Shown piece after piece: positions 23,461 to 34,493 of a stretch of 64,000 nucleotides of DNA. The notes beneath the pieces are model-generated. The model was not told the DNA's origin and made no database searches. It saw only the letters and a list, made by a program, of their open reading frames with translations. A program made the translations under genes and the position numbers. Origin of the DNA: Atkinsonella hypoxylon (taxonomy: Eukaryota > Ascomycota > Sordariomycetes > Hypocreales > Clavicipitaceae). Location of the stretch: contig JFHB01000048.1 of assembly GCA_000729835.1 (NCBI GenBank), positions 62,001 to 126,000 on the forward strand. Direction: 5' to 3'. Position 1 is the first letter of the stretch; every line of letters starts with the position of its first letter.

Positions 23461-25450
23461 TTAAACTAGATCAGAGGCATTGCAGCTCCTCACTATTGCG
23501 CCATAACGGCTTCCCATCCTCTCACCCGGACGCAAAAGGGAGAGTACTTCAAGCTTTAGCCTTCCCTTATCATGAGGTAAATTCTCCAACAGGATGGCTT
23601 CTAAAATATACGAAACCACCGTGCTCGTGCGCAATGGGGGATCTCGCAGCAGCTTGGCGATGGCCTCTGGTGCCAAGTCGTGATTGTCGTGCCAAATGAA
23701 GTAGGACCTCAGTGCGGATGGACGCGCCGACGAGACTTGCCTAGACTTTCGGTACTGTACTAGCTTCTCTTCTGCCGCCATTACGCGAGGATCACGCTGT
23801 CTTGTAACTCGACTGGAAGCCTTTTGAGTCCGAGGGGTGGGTGATGCCATTGATGATGGTTCGCCTTGGATTTCAAGATCAGAATGCGTTGAGTGACCAG
23901 CTGAATCACTCCCCCCCGCTTTAGACACGGCCACAGTTGGAATTGGCAACTCGAGCTCGAGATGGTGAGGGTGCTCTGGGCATGGGTCCAAAGTCTTGCG
24001 CCATTCATCAAGGGCGTAGTATAATTGTACGCCGGCGTACGCATCCGAGGCGGAGTCTACAAGATTTCATCAGCACGAAGACCAATTTGCGATCCGAAGA
24101 AAAGTACTCACAAAGAAGCTGTTGATAGTTTAGTCTCTTCATCCAGTTGCTTATTCTTACAACGTCACCCTTGAACATGGGCAGCCCCAAAATATCATGC
24201 ACTTGCAATGACAGTGCCACAGGAACCTTGTTAATAAGGTGAGGCGTTTTGGCCGCTGTAAACTTGACCTGTTTGTACAGGTGACTGAGCTCAAATATAC
24301 CTCTCGGCTTCACGCCCAGGTAATTTTTCATTCTATTGCAGTCGCCTCTAATTTGAACCCCAACCTTACTCACGGTTGGATCTTCCATGATTTGACGCAA
24401 AGTGGGAGACACCAACTCGTCCTTTTTTGGAAACAAAGCGACATGGAATAGACCTATTCGATCCGGGCTCGCGATTTGAATGAGGCACACGTTTTCACGG
24501 GGCCCTGACTCCCGAGTGGCATAACCAAGCCACTCGAGATCAAAGCCAATAACCTTATGATTAAGAAAATGCGTTTTGCATACCAACTCCATCGCATGAT
24601 TGCTAGTGCAATAATGTACTCTGACCTTTTCGATATTTCCCGCTTCGGATTTTCGCTGGTACATTGTGTGTGACCAAAACGAGCCGGGCGAGCCGGCCTT
24701 TGCGGAGAGCGCAGCGTAGAAAAGATCAGGAGAGATGTTGAAGCTTAAAGACGTCGAGGGCGGCTGAACCTTGTTGCCAGGGCTCGCGCACACTGTCTTC
24801 AGAAGACTTGATACAGGAGTGCTCGACTTAGCCCCCGTGTTGCTCAACTTCTCCGCGGACTCAGACACATGTTGGCCAATGGGTACCGGGAGAGATGGTA
24901 AGCTCCTTGGCGTCCGACTGTTCTCGCCATGCAATGCAATTGACGCTCGAATCGGAATATCAGTGCCAGACTGAGTACGGGGTGAGCCCGAGTTCTCCGT
25001 TTGCGAAAGGAAGCCAGCTGTGGCGCCATGACTCGTTGTCTGAAAGAAACGCGCAACATCTAATCTTAGATATCCAGGGCTCAGATCGGGACCTGGTGAC
25101 GGAGATGTGGAAAATCGAATGCCCAGTTCGGAGCTCCACAGCCGATTCCTCATTCTGGACGTCACAGGTCCGGCAATCTTTGACTTGATGGGCTTCAGAG
25201 CGAGACTGCGTGGTCCAAAATTGGCAACAGCTGCTCTGCCGCGGTTCCATCTATATTGACAATGTGTAAATCGAGGGGCAGTACCAACTCGCGGGCCCGT
25301 CTTGTTCAAGTAGGTCATAAGTGAGAGAATAGGCACAGCATGATGGTGGCCACTTATCATGACCTTGGCTGGGCGTCGTGTCGTGAAGCAGGCAAGCGTG
25401 CTATGTATGGCCAAGGGAGGTTGGGGATCTCCAGCCTTGTGCAGTGTCAC
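23461..25450 (-). CDS. DEDDy 3'-5' exonuclease (WRN/RNase D exonuclease-like)
   Basis: Two exons: 25450-24112 and 24056-23461, joined across a 55-nt intron (GTGAGT...TTGTAG) to 644 aa. The exonuclease fold spans about residues 275-465: FDLEW (DxE, motif I, about 301-305), GDCNRM (motif II Asp, about 368), and SDAYAGVQLYY (motif III, D...Y of the DEDDy type, about 450-460), the last formed only after splicing, which supports the join. The N-terminal 250 residues are basic and disordered; the C-terminal part has a helical region (about 560-620, LRSYFIWHDNHDLAPEAIAKLL) resembling the HRDC-like tail seen in such fungal proteins. No helicase domain is present. Likely role: 3'-end processing of DNA or RNA; substrate unknown. 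The start is uncertain: in-frame ATGs at 25360 and 25318 are alternatives. Tail-to-tail with YTM1 (171 nt apart). Confidence 0.9.
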
Positions 25451-25770
25451 CGACGTCCCTTGTCACGACAATGACGGACTGAAAGTGATATTTACGGACG
25501 GAGTGTTGTTACTTGTTTTTGTTGCAGGCGTCTGGCCCTGTGTTCCTTTGGCACTTTGGTGAGGCACATGTGATTACATAAGACGGGCTTTTCAAACTTC
25601 TTGTTCATTGGCTCGCAAGTGGCACACCCATCAAGCAATCCTAGTCTGATGCGATTTCCATCGGTGACAGGGTGATTACAGCCGCCCAAAAAGACCACGG
25701 CTTTATTTGAAATTGTCAAGTATTTCTCAGAATTTTTGTCTTCTTCCCAAAACTTCCAGAGGCCTTGATC
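25451..25770. promoter_or_regulatory. shared divergent promoter, exonuclease / LSM5
   Basis: 320 nt between the two divergent start codons. No obvious named element was recognised. Confidence 0.5.
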
Positions 25771-26296
25771 ATGGCGTCACAACTATTACCCCTCGGTGGG
25801 ACAAAAATGCTCATCCACAAATCCTCCTGTGAACAAACTGACCAAATCCTAGAACTGATTGACAAGTGTGTCGGCTCGAGAATATGGGTCATCATGAAAG
25901 GAGACAAGGGTTTGCCTCGAGCGTATTTACCAGGCATCATTCTAACAAGAACTAACCATCCTACAGAATTCAGCGGTACCCTCGTCGGCTTCGATGACTA
26001 CGTCAGTAAGTAGTGTCTCGGGCTACACCCTCATTCTGCGAATCTTCATGGCTAACCATGGGTAACAGACATGGTTTTGGAAGACGTCACAGAATTGCAA
26101 GTCTGAATCAGGCGCTGCGGTTTCGTAAGGACCTCCACTGACAAGGGCTGTAGCGATTATTCGGGGAACCACACCCAACTGCCCAAAATTTTACTCAACG
26201 GTAACAATATTTGCATGGTAAGATCTCTCTTGCATACCGAAACTTGCATGCACTGACATGTGACAGTTAATTCCTGGAGGCGAAGGGCCAGCTTGA
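25771..26296 (+). CDS. LSM5: U6 snRNA-associated Sm-like protein LSm5
   Basis: Member of the LSm2-8 ring (nuclear, binds the U6 snRNA 3' end) and LSm1-7 ring (cytoplasmic mRNA decay). Six exons: 25771-25795, 25853-25909, 25967-26005, 26069-26096, 26154-26217, 26267-26296, giving 80 aa (MASQLLPLELIDKCVGSRIW at the start, ending IPGGEGPA). Sm1 motif: VIMKGDKEFSGTLVGFDDYVN; Sm2: KILLNGNNICMLIPGG, both conserved. Five introns interrupt only 243 coding nt. Intron 4 (26097-26153) begins GCAAGT rather than GT and ends GTAG, a GC-AG intron; no in-frame GT donor fits the conserved DVTEFDYSG joint. Head-to-head with the exonuclease gene and tail-to-tail with RPB11. Confidence 0.95.
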
Positions 26297-26702
26297 ATAT
26301 AGGGTTTCAAAATGAGTAAATTTTCTGCCCAGATAGTCGGCCCAAAATAATAGGGCAGGTGTCAGCACGGCAATATTGTGGGAAAATCGAAACAGCCATT
26401 GAACTTCTTGTACAGTGATGGATACCTAGTTAGTGTTTGGGATTATCCTTGACAGAATATGTTGAACTCAAGTTGGGCATATGTCAGGATGCGTCAGTTC
26501 AGAGATCTTATCGCCTCCTGTTGCAGCAAAGAGACTTTTACCATAAATAACACTGCACTAGTCGCCCAAGAAATGCAAGTCAATAAAATGATATGACTTT
26601 TCCCTACCTCATAAGAAGCAAGCTGATGTCGTATCACTAGGATAAAAAAGAAAAAAAGAAAACGCCTGTGATGTCCAACGCTCCGCCCGCATCCCTCAAT
26701 GA
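26297..26702. other. convergent 3' intergenic region, LSM5 / RPB11
   Basis: 406 nt between convergent stop codons; AT-rich, with an A/G-rich run at 26642-26662. No gene or hairpin was recognised. Confidence 0.5.
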
Positions 26703-27676
26703 CTAGAACCCACTGCCTTGCATGTTCCCTTGTTCTCCAGTGTTGGTAATGCGACGTAATTCCCATTCACGAGTAAACTCTTGATGTAAAGACTCTAGTT
26801 GATTTATAAGTTTTTCGCAGACAGATGTGAAGACATCACGTGGAGTTTTGGTTCCGTCTGTTTGCACTCGGATAAACAGCTGGGGCACGTTAGGATGACC
26901 AACTGAACGACATTAGCTTTAGGGGAAGAATGACTTGACGGCAAATTATGGAGCTTACGCTTATATCCTGCCATGTAAACGTTGGGGTGGGCTTTAAGAT
27001 GTTCGGACAAGAGGTTGCCAAGTGTGTGATCCTCCTTGTTCAAAATGAAGTCGGAAGTGTTTGACATGCCTCAATCTATGTTATCGAACGATCAAATGCG
27101 GTTTTTCGCGATGACTGCATCCTTACCAGAGTACACCTTCTCTTCTATCTTCTTTTCTCCCTCGCTCAGCAAGAAGAGCTCGAAACTGGATAAATGTAAG
27201 CCAGGGTTACAGCGCTCATAGCAAGAGAAAAAATTAACGTAACGGGCTGTCTAGGAGGTTGAAATGCTTCGGATTGCAACCAGTCATGGCGAAGGAGAAA
27301 ATAAGATGGAATGTGACGTGCAGTTTAGTGACGTCCGGACTGCTCAAAGACTCCTGTTGACACTCTCACACAAAAAGTTGTCACCTGGCAGACTGTCGCC
27401 AACTGGCAACTACCCAGGGGTGTCGCATCCCCAATCTCTGGCCAATGGTTGCCCTTTCCATTCTTGGCTGCGGTTCATCGCCGTGAATGGTTCATTCGGG
27501 CTAGGTTGACCTGTTGAGTACTCGGATATTTGGCAACGTTGTCATGACAGGCGAACCATGGATTTCATTCCATTCTCATTAGCCTTACCAATGACTGGAT
27601 GCCAGAAGATCCCTTACAGTAGTGCAGCGATGTCCTCCGGCTTTTCTGTCTTTACTTACCGATCTGGGGCGTTCAT
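26703..27676 (-). CDS. RPB11: RNA polymerase II subunit RPB11
   Basis: Core Pol II subunit that pairs with Rpb3, the eukaryotic equivalent of the bacterial alpha dimer. Four exons (transcript order): 27676-27660, 27185-27127, 27069-26959, 26902-26703; product 128 aa. Exon 1 is only 17 nt (MNAPD plus two bases), followed by a 474-nt intron, long for this genome; exon 2 supplies FELFLLSEGEKKIEEKVYS. The alpha-like dimerisation fold follows: NTSDFILNKEDHTLGNLL, HPNVYMAGYK, then LGHPNVPQLFIRVQTDG across the last splice. C-terminal helix to residue about 115. The intron 2 acceptor is the weaker TTGAG|GC; it is the only one keeping frame. Divergent from MTQ1. Confidence 0.94.
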
Positions 27677-28395
27677 TCTGGCTGAAAATCAAGACTAGCC
27701 GAGCGATTGATATTGAAGCAATGTTTCAGCTTGTCTGCGGGAGCAATTTCACGCGTTGGTACTAGGATACAAAGACAGCAAAATAGAATGTGGTCTCTGA
27801 TAAATATTAAAATTAGATCCCAAAAGGTCTTAACCAAGAAAAAATGTGTCGGAATTACAAGCTGAAGAGTGGAAAGTAATAAGCCAAGTTGATGTGTGAA
27901 TTTGATTGCTGCAAGCAGTGGATTCTAAGGTTGGCGGCTGATGCGCATTCGATGCGCCGGCGTAAAGGGTATAGCTCGGTTAAACCTACAAGATACATGT
28001 ACTTTTTCAATCCATACACTGCCGGAACCTAGAGACACTTTCCAATTCATGGTCAATCAAAAGACAGCTCGAAATGATCACGGCACTTTTACCGCATCTT
28101 GGTGAGCATTTTGAGCGCGTCTTGGAAGAGCTTTGAGTCCATGACTGTCACGAGGGACCAGGTTAGCGCGCGTAGGTAGGTACCTACCTAGTATACGAGC
28201 AATGGACTACCAAGGTAGTTGTGGATCCTGCCTGAACTTAAAGATTACTTGTGGCGTGGCCATGTCCGATTTTTGCGACAGCTAAGCTCTCCCCATCTAT
28301 CGTACTCCGTACTCGGCATCGAATTAGCTTCATTTACTGATGGCAAAACCATCAATACGCTTTGAGAACGATGTGATAAGGCAAATTACCAGTCA
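27677..28395. promoter_or_regulatory. divergent intergenic region, RPB11 / MTQ1
   Basis: 719 nt between divergent start codons; presumably both promoters. Carries TAGGTAGGTACCTACCTAG near 28174-28192 and CGTACTCCGTACTC at 28301-28314, one copy of each of the two dispersed motifs. No gene seen. Confidence 0.45.
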
Positions 28396-29460
28396 ATGCC
28401 ACGACTCCCTCCGAGCCTTTTCAGGCAGGCTAAATTACAAAGCCCCAATCTCGCTACTCTTCTTCCTGCATGTCGAGACATACAATCGGCAAAATGTGAG
28501 CTTCAATGGCTAACTGGGTTTGCGAAACTGATAGCGCCACAACGGCATACTGCGGCCCAGCATCGATTGTTGGAAAGTCTGTGTCGAAGAAGAGGTCACG
28601 GTGTCCCTTTACAGTATATTCTTGGGACACAGCCGTTTGGGCCATTAGACATCAAATGCAGACCAGGTGTGCTCATCCCGCGATCCGAAACTGAGGCATA
28701 CACTATCCACCTCACAAATTTAATCAAGTCGAACGTAGCGGCGAGCCATAGCGATGGCAGACTCGCAATCATTGATCTCTGCACAGGGACTGGATGCATA
28801 CCCTTGCTTGTTTTTGCATTGCTTCAGGACTCATTCAAAGGTTTGACAGTCCAAGGCGTCGACATTGCGCCGGCTGCAGTGGACTTAGCCCTGCGCAACA
28901 TGGAGCATAACGTCAAGTTGGATAGAATGGCACCAGTCTCGCAGGGACAGTCAATTACTTTTTCCGATGGTGATATTTTTGATGACGATAGGATATCGCT
29001 CCTTTCAGTAAATGGGTGCGACGTCTTGATATCGAATCCACCATACATATCTCGCAAGATTTGGAATTCTGGGAACGGACAGCTAGGGTACTCTGTTCGC
29101 AAGTATGAACCAAGCTTGGCTTTGGTTCCGGACGGGAGGCTCCAAGCTCCTGTAGGTTGGCAACATGAGGATGTCTTTTACTCGCGCTTACTGGACATTT
29201 CTCTGGTGCTCAAACCGAGGCTTGCGCTGTTCGAACTAGGCGACGAAGAACAGGCTCGTCGTGTGCTCTTGGGTTTGCTTCGGCATGAGATTGCCAACCT
29301 GACAGAAGTGGAAATTTGGCGAGACTGGCCGGATATAAATGCAAGCGCAGAACGAGACGTCGCAATAAATATCAATATGGAAGGGGAGACTCGCAAAATT
29401 CCGGTCAAGGGTCACGGTCGGATTAGGTCCATCTTCATGAGGAACCACTGGCACAAATAA
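28396..29460 (+). CDS. MTQ1: mitochondrial release-factor glutamine methyltransferase (HemK/PrmC family)
   Basis: SAM-dependent N5-glutamine methyltransferase that modifies the GGQ motif of the mitochondrial release factor. Single 354-residue frame. N-terminal helical domain (about 15-95) ending GVPLQYILGTQPFGPL and VLIPRSETEAYT, which is a PrmC/HemK hallmark (PRxETE). The SAM fold starts IDLCTGTGCIPLLVF (about 125-139) and the catalytic SNPPYIS lies at about 213-219, where NPPY holds the substrate glutamine. The basic, Ser/Leu-rich N-terminus without acidic residues (MPRLPPSLFRQAKLQS) fits mitochondrial import, hence Mtq1 rather than the cytosolic Mtq2. No intron is needed. Confidence 0.93.
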   Translation: MPRLPPSLFRQAKLQSPNLATLLPACRDIQSAKCELQWLTGFAKLIAPQRHTAAQHRLLESLCRRRGHGVPLQYILGTQPFGPLDIKCRPGVLIPRSETEAYTIHLTNLIKSNVAASHSDGRLAIIDLCTGTGCIPLLVFALLQDSFKGLTVQGVDIAPAAVDLALRNMEHNVKLDRMAPVSQGQSITFSDGDIFDDDRISLLSVNGCDVLISNPPYISRKIWNSGNGQLGYSVRKYEPSLALVPDGRLQAPVGWQHEDVFYSRLLDISLVLKPRLALFELGDEEQARRVLLGLLRHEIANLTEVEIWRDWPDINASAERDVAININMEGETRKIPVKGHGRIRSIFMRNHWHK

Positions 29461-30006
29461 ACACGCCACTACAGAGTATTAACTGTCTTATTGATTACAA
29501 ATTTGTTCTCCCTTGCGAGCAAGGAAAGACTGCGACGTCAGTATTCAAATATGCAGAGTCGTTATGGGGTTCTATAACGACAAAATGTGCATAGATTTAG
29601 TGATGACAAGTTAGAATACCCAGTTGTGCCAACTTTCTGACCAGATCAATGATCACTAGGTTCCAATTAACTTGCTCATAGTTCGTCATTCCTTGGTGCT
29701 TGGGTGTCTATTGTCTATTAAATGGACCCACAGCTTGCAGTTGAGCCACGTGACGTCGGTGAATTTCTAGCTCGCCACTAGACTCATCATCGAAAGCTCG
29801 TAGCTCGTGCGGCAAAGACCCCTTTCATTTCAAGCATTGGATTCTGTTCAGCACACGCTATTGTTAGGTGCTTAATTTTCGAGTCAGCTGTATGCAAGAA
29901 GTGGAGAGGAATTCTTCGCTGCTCATGAAATAAGGGCGGTCTTCTTCCAAGATCCGACACCAAATCCGGTGGTACCGTGATTTGCGACAGCTTCGAGACG
30001 CTCGAA
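29461..30006. promoter_or_regulatory. MTQ1 3' flank and m-AAA protease promoter
   Basis: 546 nt with no supported gene; the minus-strand frame at 29787-30152 overlaps the start of the protease gene and has no family signature. A CACGTGACGTC element lies near 29747-29757 and could be bound by bZIP or bHLH factors (inference). Confidence 0.4.
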
Positions 30007-32800
30007 ATGTCAGTATATCTCCGACAATCAAGCCAGCTAGCGCTGCTCGCCAGGATTACCAAACAGTCGAGTCTGCAAAGAGGCGTGCGGCTTTCTATTT
30101 CGTCACGAAGTCTGCACTCCCGCAGGACAATAGCAGTTCCATACGCCATCAATGTGAGGTACTACTCTTCGAGGCCACCACAGCCCAACGAGAATCCAAA
30201 GGCGAGCAAGGACAGCAATGACGACCCACCGAAAAATTGCAATGATGCCGACCAGAAGGCTACCGAAGAGAACAACACTGGATCAATGAAGGTCGCGCCA
30301 TTACCGGAAGGATGGGTTCGACTATCAAAAGAAGAACTCGCCCAACTAGAGGCATTCCGAATGATCCTTCCCGAAGCACAAAGCGCCACGCTAAAAGAAA
30401 TTCTGCGCTGCCTTCAACAGACAGGGGCGCCGGCCGAAGTTCGAGATTTACTGCAGAAAATGCGCAAAGGACCTGGCAAGTTGTCAATTCGGGACAAGGG
30501 GCGCCTGATGCGATGTGTTTTCATGGTCTCGGAAAGGATCGTAAAATGGGAACACGAAGAACAACAAAAGGGAAACAGCATATTTGACCAAAATCGAAGG
30601 CCAGACGGAACAGAGAACGAGTCAGGCAAGCCAGGCAGGAGTGATCCCGAATTCGAGAGTCGGAGTAAGAAATCGGAGGAGAGCGGCTCTGGATACCAAC
30701 AAGGACCTGGACAACCCAAGAAGCCTGGAAATAACAGCTGGATGGACCTCTTACAAACTGCTTTGCTTGTCGGGCTCAGTCTGTGGATTTTTGACTTCTT
30801 CAGCAAGCCCTTCTCCGAGAAGGAAATCACGTGGCAAGAGATGCGCAGAGCATTCTTAGACAAAGGTCTTGTACAGAAAATGGTGGTTGTCAATGGCTCG
30901 CAAGTCCGTGTTGAATTACACCCTGACGCTACCCAAGGCGATGCGGGGTCCAATGGCAAGAAGACGTATGTTTTCACTATTGGTTCCGTCGAGTCTTTCG
31001 AGAAAAAACTCGAAGAAGCCCAAGATCAACTCGGAATTCCTCCATCAGAAAGAATACCTGTTAGCTACGAAGCAGGAGGCAGCACGCTTGGCAACCTCGT
31101 CTTGGCTTTTGGTCCAACTCTCCTGTTTATTGGTCTCATCCTTTGGACTCAGCGATCTATGGGTGGTCGTGCTGGGGGCGGTGGCATGTTCAACTTTGGA
31201 AAGAGCAAGGCCAAGAAGTTCAATGCCGAGAACTCTGTCAAAGTCAAATTCTCTGACGTTGCGGGCCTGGAAGAAGCCAAGACCGAAATCATGGAATTTG
31301 TCAGCTTTCTCAAACAGCCTGAGAAGTTTGAGAAGCTAGGGGCCAAGATTCCTCGCGGCGCTATCCTCGCGGGACCTCCAGGTACTGGCAAAACGCTTCT
31401 TGCCAAAGCCACGGCAGGTGAATCTGGTGTTCCGTTCTTCAGCGTAAGCGGTTCCGAATTCGTAGAAATGTTTGTTGGTGTTGGTCCTTCACGGGTCCGA
31501 GATCTTTTCGCCGAGGGTCGCAAGAATGCACCCTGCATCATCTTCATTGACGAAATAGATGCCATTGGTAGAGCTCGTCAAGAAAGCGGACGAGGCTTCG
31601 GTGGCAACGATGAGCGAGAAGCTACATTGAATCAGATTCTGACAGAAATGGACGGATTCAACACTCGTGAGCAAGTTGTCGTGCTGGCTGGCACCAACCG
31701 AGCCGATATCCTCGATAAGGCTCTCATGCGTCCCGGCCGTTTTGATAGACACATCTTTATTGATCGGCCGACAATGAACGGCCGAAAGGAGATCTTCCAA
31801 GTATATCTTAAGAAGATTGTTACAAATGAAGATCATGACTATTTGGTCGGTCGCCTAGCTACCCTCACTCCTGGCTTCTCCGGTGCCGATATTTCCAACG
31901 TCGTCAACGAGGCGGCTCTGATCGGTAAGTGTATACATATGCCTTCTACGGCTTGTCAATCTACCTCAATGGTAATGGTTCTGGCACTAATTTATTTACA
32001 TAGCCGCTCGAGGAAATGCGGAAGAGGTCAGAATGGAGCATTTCGAACGGGCTATTGAGCGAGTCATCGGTGGTCTGGAACGCAAGTCTCTTGTGCTTAG
32101 ACCAGAGGAGAAGAAGACGGTTGCGTATCACGAGGCAGGGCACGCCATCTGTGGCTGGTTTCTTCGACACGCCGACCCGCTTCTGAAGGTGTCAATTATC
32201 CCTCGTGGACAAGGAGCGCTCGGTTACGCTCAGTATCTCCCACAGGACGCATATCTGATGAATACGAACCAGCTGATGGACCGTATGGCTATGACGATGG
32301 GTGGGCGAGTTTCAGAGGAGCTGCACTTCCCTACCGTAACTACCGGAGCCAGCGACGACTTCAAGAAAGTCTCTGGGATGGCACGCAATATGGTGACGCA
32401 ATGGGGCATGTCTGACAAGGTCGGACCTGTGTTTTTTGAAAACGACCCGAACCGAATGCAGAAGCCTTTTGCCGAAGCGACGGCCCAGCAGATTGATCTT
32501 GAGGTGCACAGAATTGTGGAGGAAGCTTACCAGCGGTGCAAGAACTTGCTATTGGAGAAGAAGAAGGAAGTCGGGTTGATTGCGGAAGAACTGCTCAAGA
32601 AGGAGGTGCTGGTCCGAGATGACATGGTTCGACTTCTTGGCAAACGGCCCTTTGACGACAACGAAGACTTTGAGAAGTACTTTGGTGGTGGAAAAGAAGC
32701 CAGTGCACCTCCGCCGTTCCCCACTGAGACGGACACACCAAAGGATGAGCCCCCTGCTCCAGCTCCCGCCTTCAGCCAGCATCCTAGCAGCCTAAGATGA
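30007..32800 (+). CDS. mitochondrial inner-membrane m-AAA protease subunit (Afg3/Yta12)
   Basis: ATP-dependent zinc metalloprotease of the inner membrane facing the matrix; degrades misfolded membrane proteins and matures ribosomal protein bL32m. Exons 30007-31924 and 32004-32800, intron GTAAGT...CATAG of 79 nt; product 904 aa. Presequence MSVYLRQSSQLALLARITK with RYYSSR cleavage-like site near 60; first membrane span about 246-265; intermembrane FtsH_ext domain about 270-350 (EITWQEMRRAFLDKGLVQKM); second span about 361-380; AAA+ module with GPPGTGKT (about 456-463), CIIFIDEIDAIGR, and TNRADILDKALMRPGRFDR arginine fingers; M41 protease with HEAGH (about 682). The sequence does not let me decide firmly between the Afg3 and Yta12 paralogues. 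The upstream in-frame GTG at 29977 is not needed. Confidence 0.96.
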
Positions 32801-34493
32801 AAAGGGCGGATAAAGAAACGTAGATTCATCAAGCTTGACTCGACAACCGGCAAAGCAACAACGTCAAGTCATGACGGGGCCACCCAGGCCGTGGCCGATC
32901 GGGATAGGATATGCGTGGAACTTGATGCGAGCATATTGTCAAAGATTGTGATGTAGTGAAGGGATGTCAATAAACCCTGCATGTGGAATCACGTATAAAA
33001 GAATGAGTGTGGCAGGCAACTGCGATCTCAGAGGTCATGTTTATTTTTGGTTTCTCCGCCATTCTCCTATCTCAACTCACATTTGTATTTGCCGGACATG
33101 ATTTTGACCGTCCTCCAACTTGTGATCGAATAGCATCATTGCTTCTCCCTTTGGGGCGGCGCATGTGGGACGGGCCTAAAATTTATTCACCTTTTTGTTA
33201 TGTAAAGGACTGTATACATGTACTTTAGGCTTAGAAAAGAGACTTTCGGTGTGGAAGGGGTCATGAGACGAAGAGTGCGAAAGATATAAACAGCGGCTGC
33301 ATCACTCTCGCCAGTGTGCACCCTGATGTTTGATTATGCGTGTTGGCGGCATAACGATTTGTGGTCTTGTGCTGCTATGCTGTGTATGATATGATGGTGG
33401 ATAGATGTCTGTAGGAACATGGTCCTGAACAGTTGGCAAAGACGACTACATGGATAGGTACGTAGAGCAGATGATTCCCGATGCACATTCTTCAAAGAGT
33501 GCATGCATGCAGTCTGGCGGCAATGCAGGGCAGTAGTAGGTACCTAGGTAGTTTTCGTAAATACGGCTTGCGCAGAAATAAACTACCAGACAAGTCGTGG
33601 ATCAAGTTCAAATTGTGGAGTACCTAGTTGGTACGTGACGTCAAATAAGTCGCCGAGTCTGGGGACTAGGTACCTAGGTAGTTAGGAGACTAAGGAGACT
33701 AAGGAGACTAGGAGACTAGGAGACTACGGAGACCTTCCTGGCGAGGCGCTGGTTGGCTAGGAAAGTTCCTGCGGATAATTCTCGCTTTCTGCTAGGACGA
33801 TGTGCGATCTAAAGCCAGCTGCCGGGTGCGTGGGACAGGTAACAAGTCCGTGGGACAAGCCGTGCTCATGTTGTGTCTCACCAGACGTGGTTTGGGTTTT
33901 TGGGGGGAATATTTTTTTTTCCCTCCTTTGATGTCATTTGTGACGAAACGCCATGCAGTCGGCTACCCAGCCCAGCCCAACCCAGCCCAGCGAGAATTGT
34001 TGATTAAAATCCCGTTGTTTTTCTTCCTGTATCATGTATCATGCATCCATCCATGTACCGGACAGACGTGCATGGGGTGGAACCCTCCGTCGCGAAAGCG
34101 GCTGGCTCAAGGCTGTTCTTTCCACCGACATGGTCATTCATTCATTCATTCACTCACTCGTTCTTTCCCATTTTTGTTTTGACAAACTGTTGGTTCTAGC
34201 TTGCTTACGTGTGGATACAGAGAAGATGTTTCTCCCCTTCTTTTTTAATCTCCGATAAAACCCAATTTAGCATCTTGTTAGATTTCAAAAAAAAAAAAAA
34301 AAAAATTAAGCTGATCCCAGCCCATTTTGCTTTTATTTTCCTTCTTTTCTTTTTTGTGTGCCCTCCTAGTCCTCTGCGTACATCATCGAAAGTCTCATCA
34401 TGTTCCTGATGCACAGCCCTGCTCTATCCAAATGACGTCTTGTTGAAACCCGACCCGGACTGGACTTCTCGCGCTCATTCCTGCATCAGCACC
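32801..34493. other. 1.7 kb intergenic region upstream of BOR1
   Basis: No supported gene. Contains TAGGTACCTAGGTAG-type palindromes at 33537-33551 and 33668-33682, a GGAGACTA minisatellite (33683-33733), repeats of CAGCCCAACC near 33967-33991, CATT/CACT tandem units near 34136-34161, and an A-run at 34288-34305. The right end is the BOR1 promoter. Confidence 0.5.
33683..33733. repeat. GGAGACTA(A) minisatellite
   Basis: About six imperfect direct units of 8-9 nt (GGAGACTAA, GGAGACTA), directly following a TACCTAGGTAG palindrome. Intergenic. Confidence 0.85.

Noticed and set aside
33683..33733. direct repeats considered as a possible CRISPR-like array
   Set aside because: Units of 8-9 nt without spacers in a eukaryotic genome; an ordinary minisatellite.
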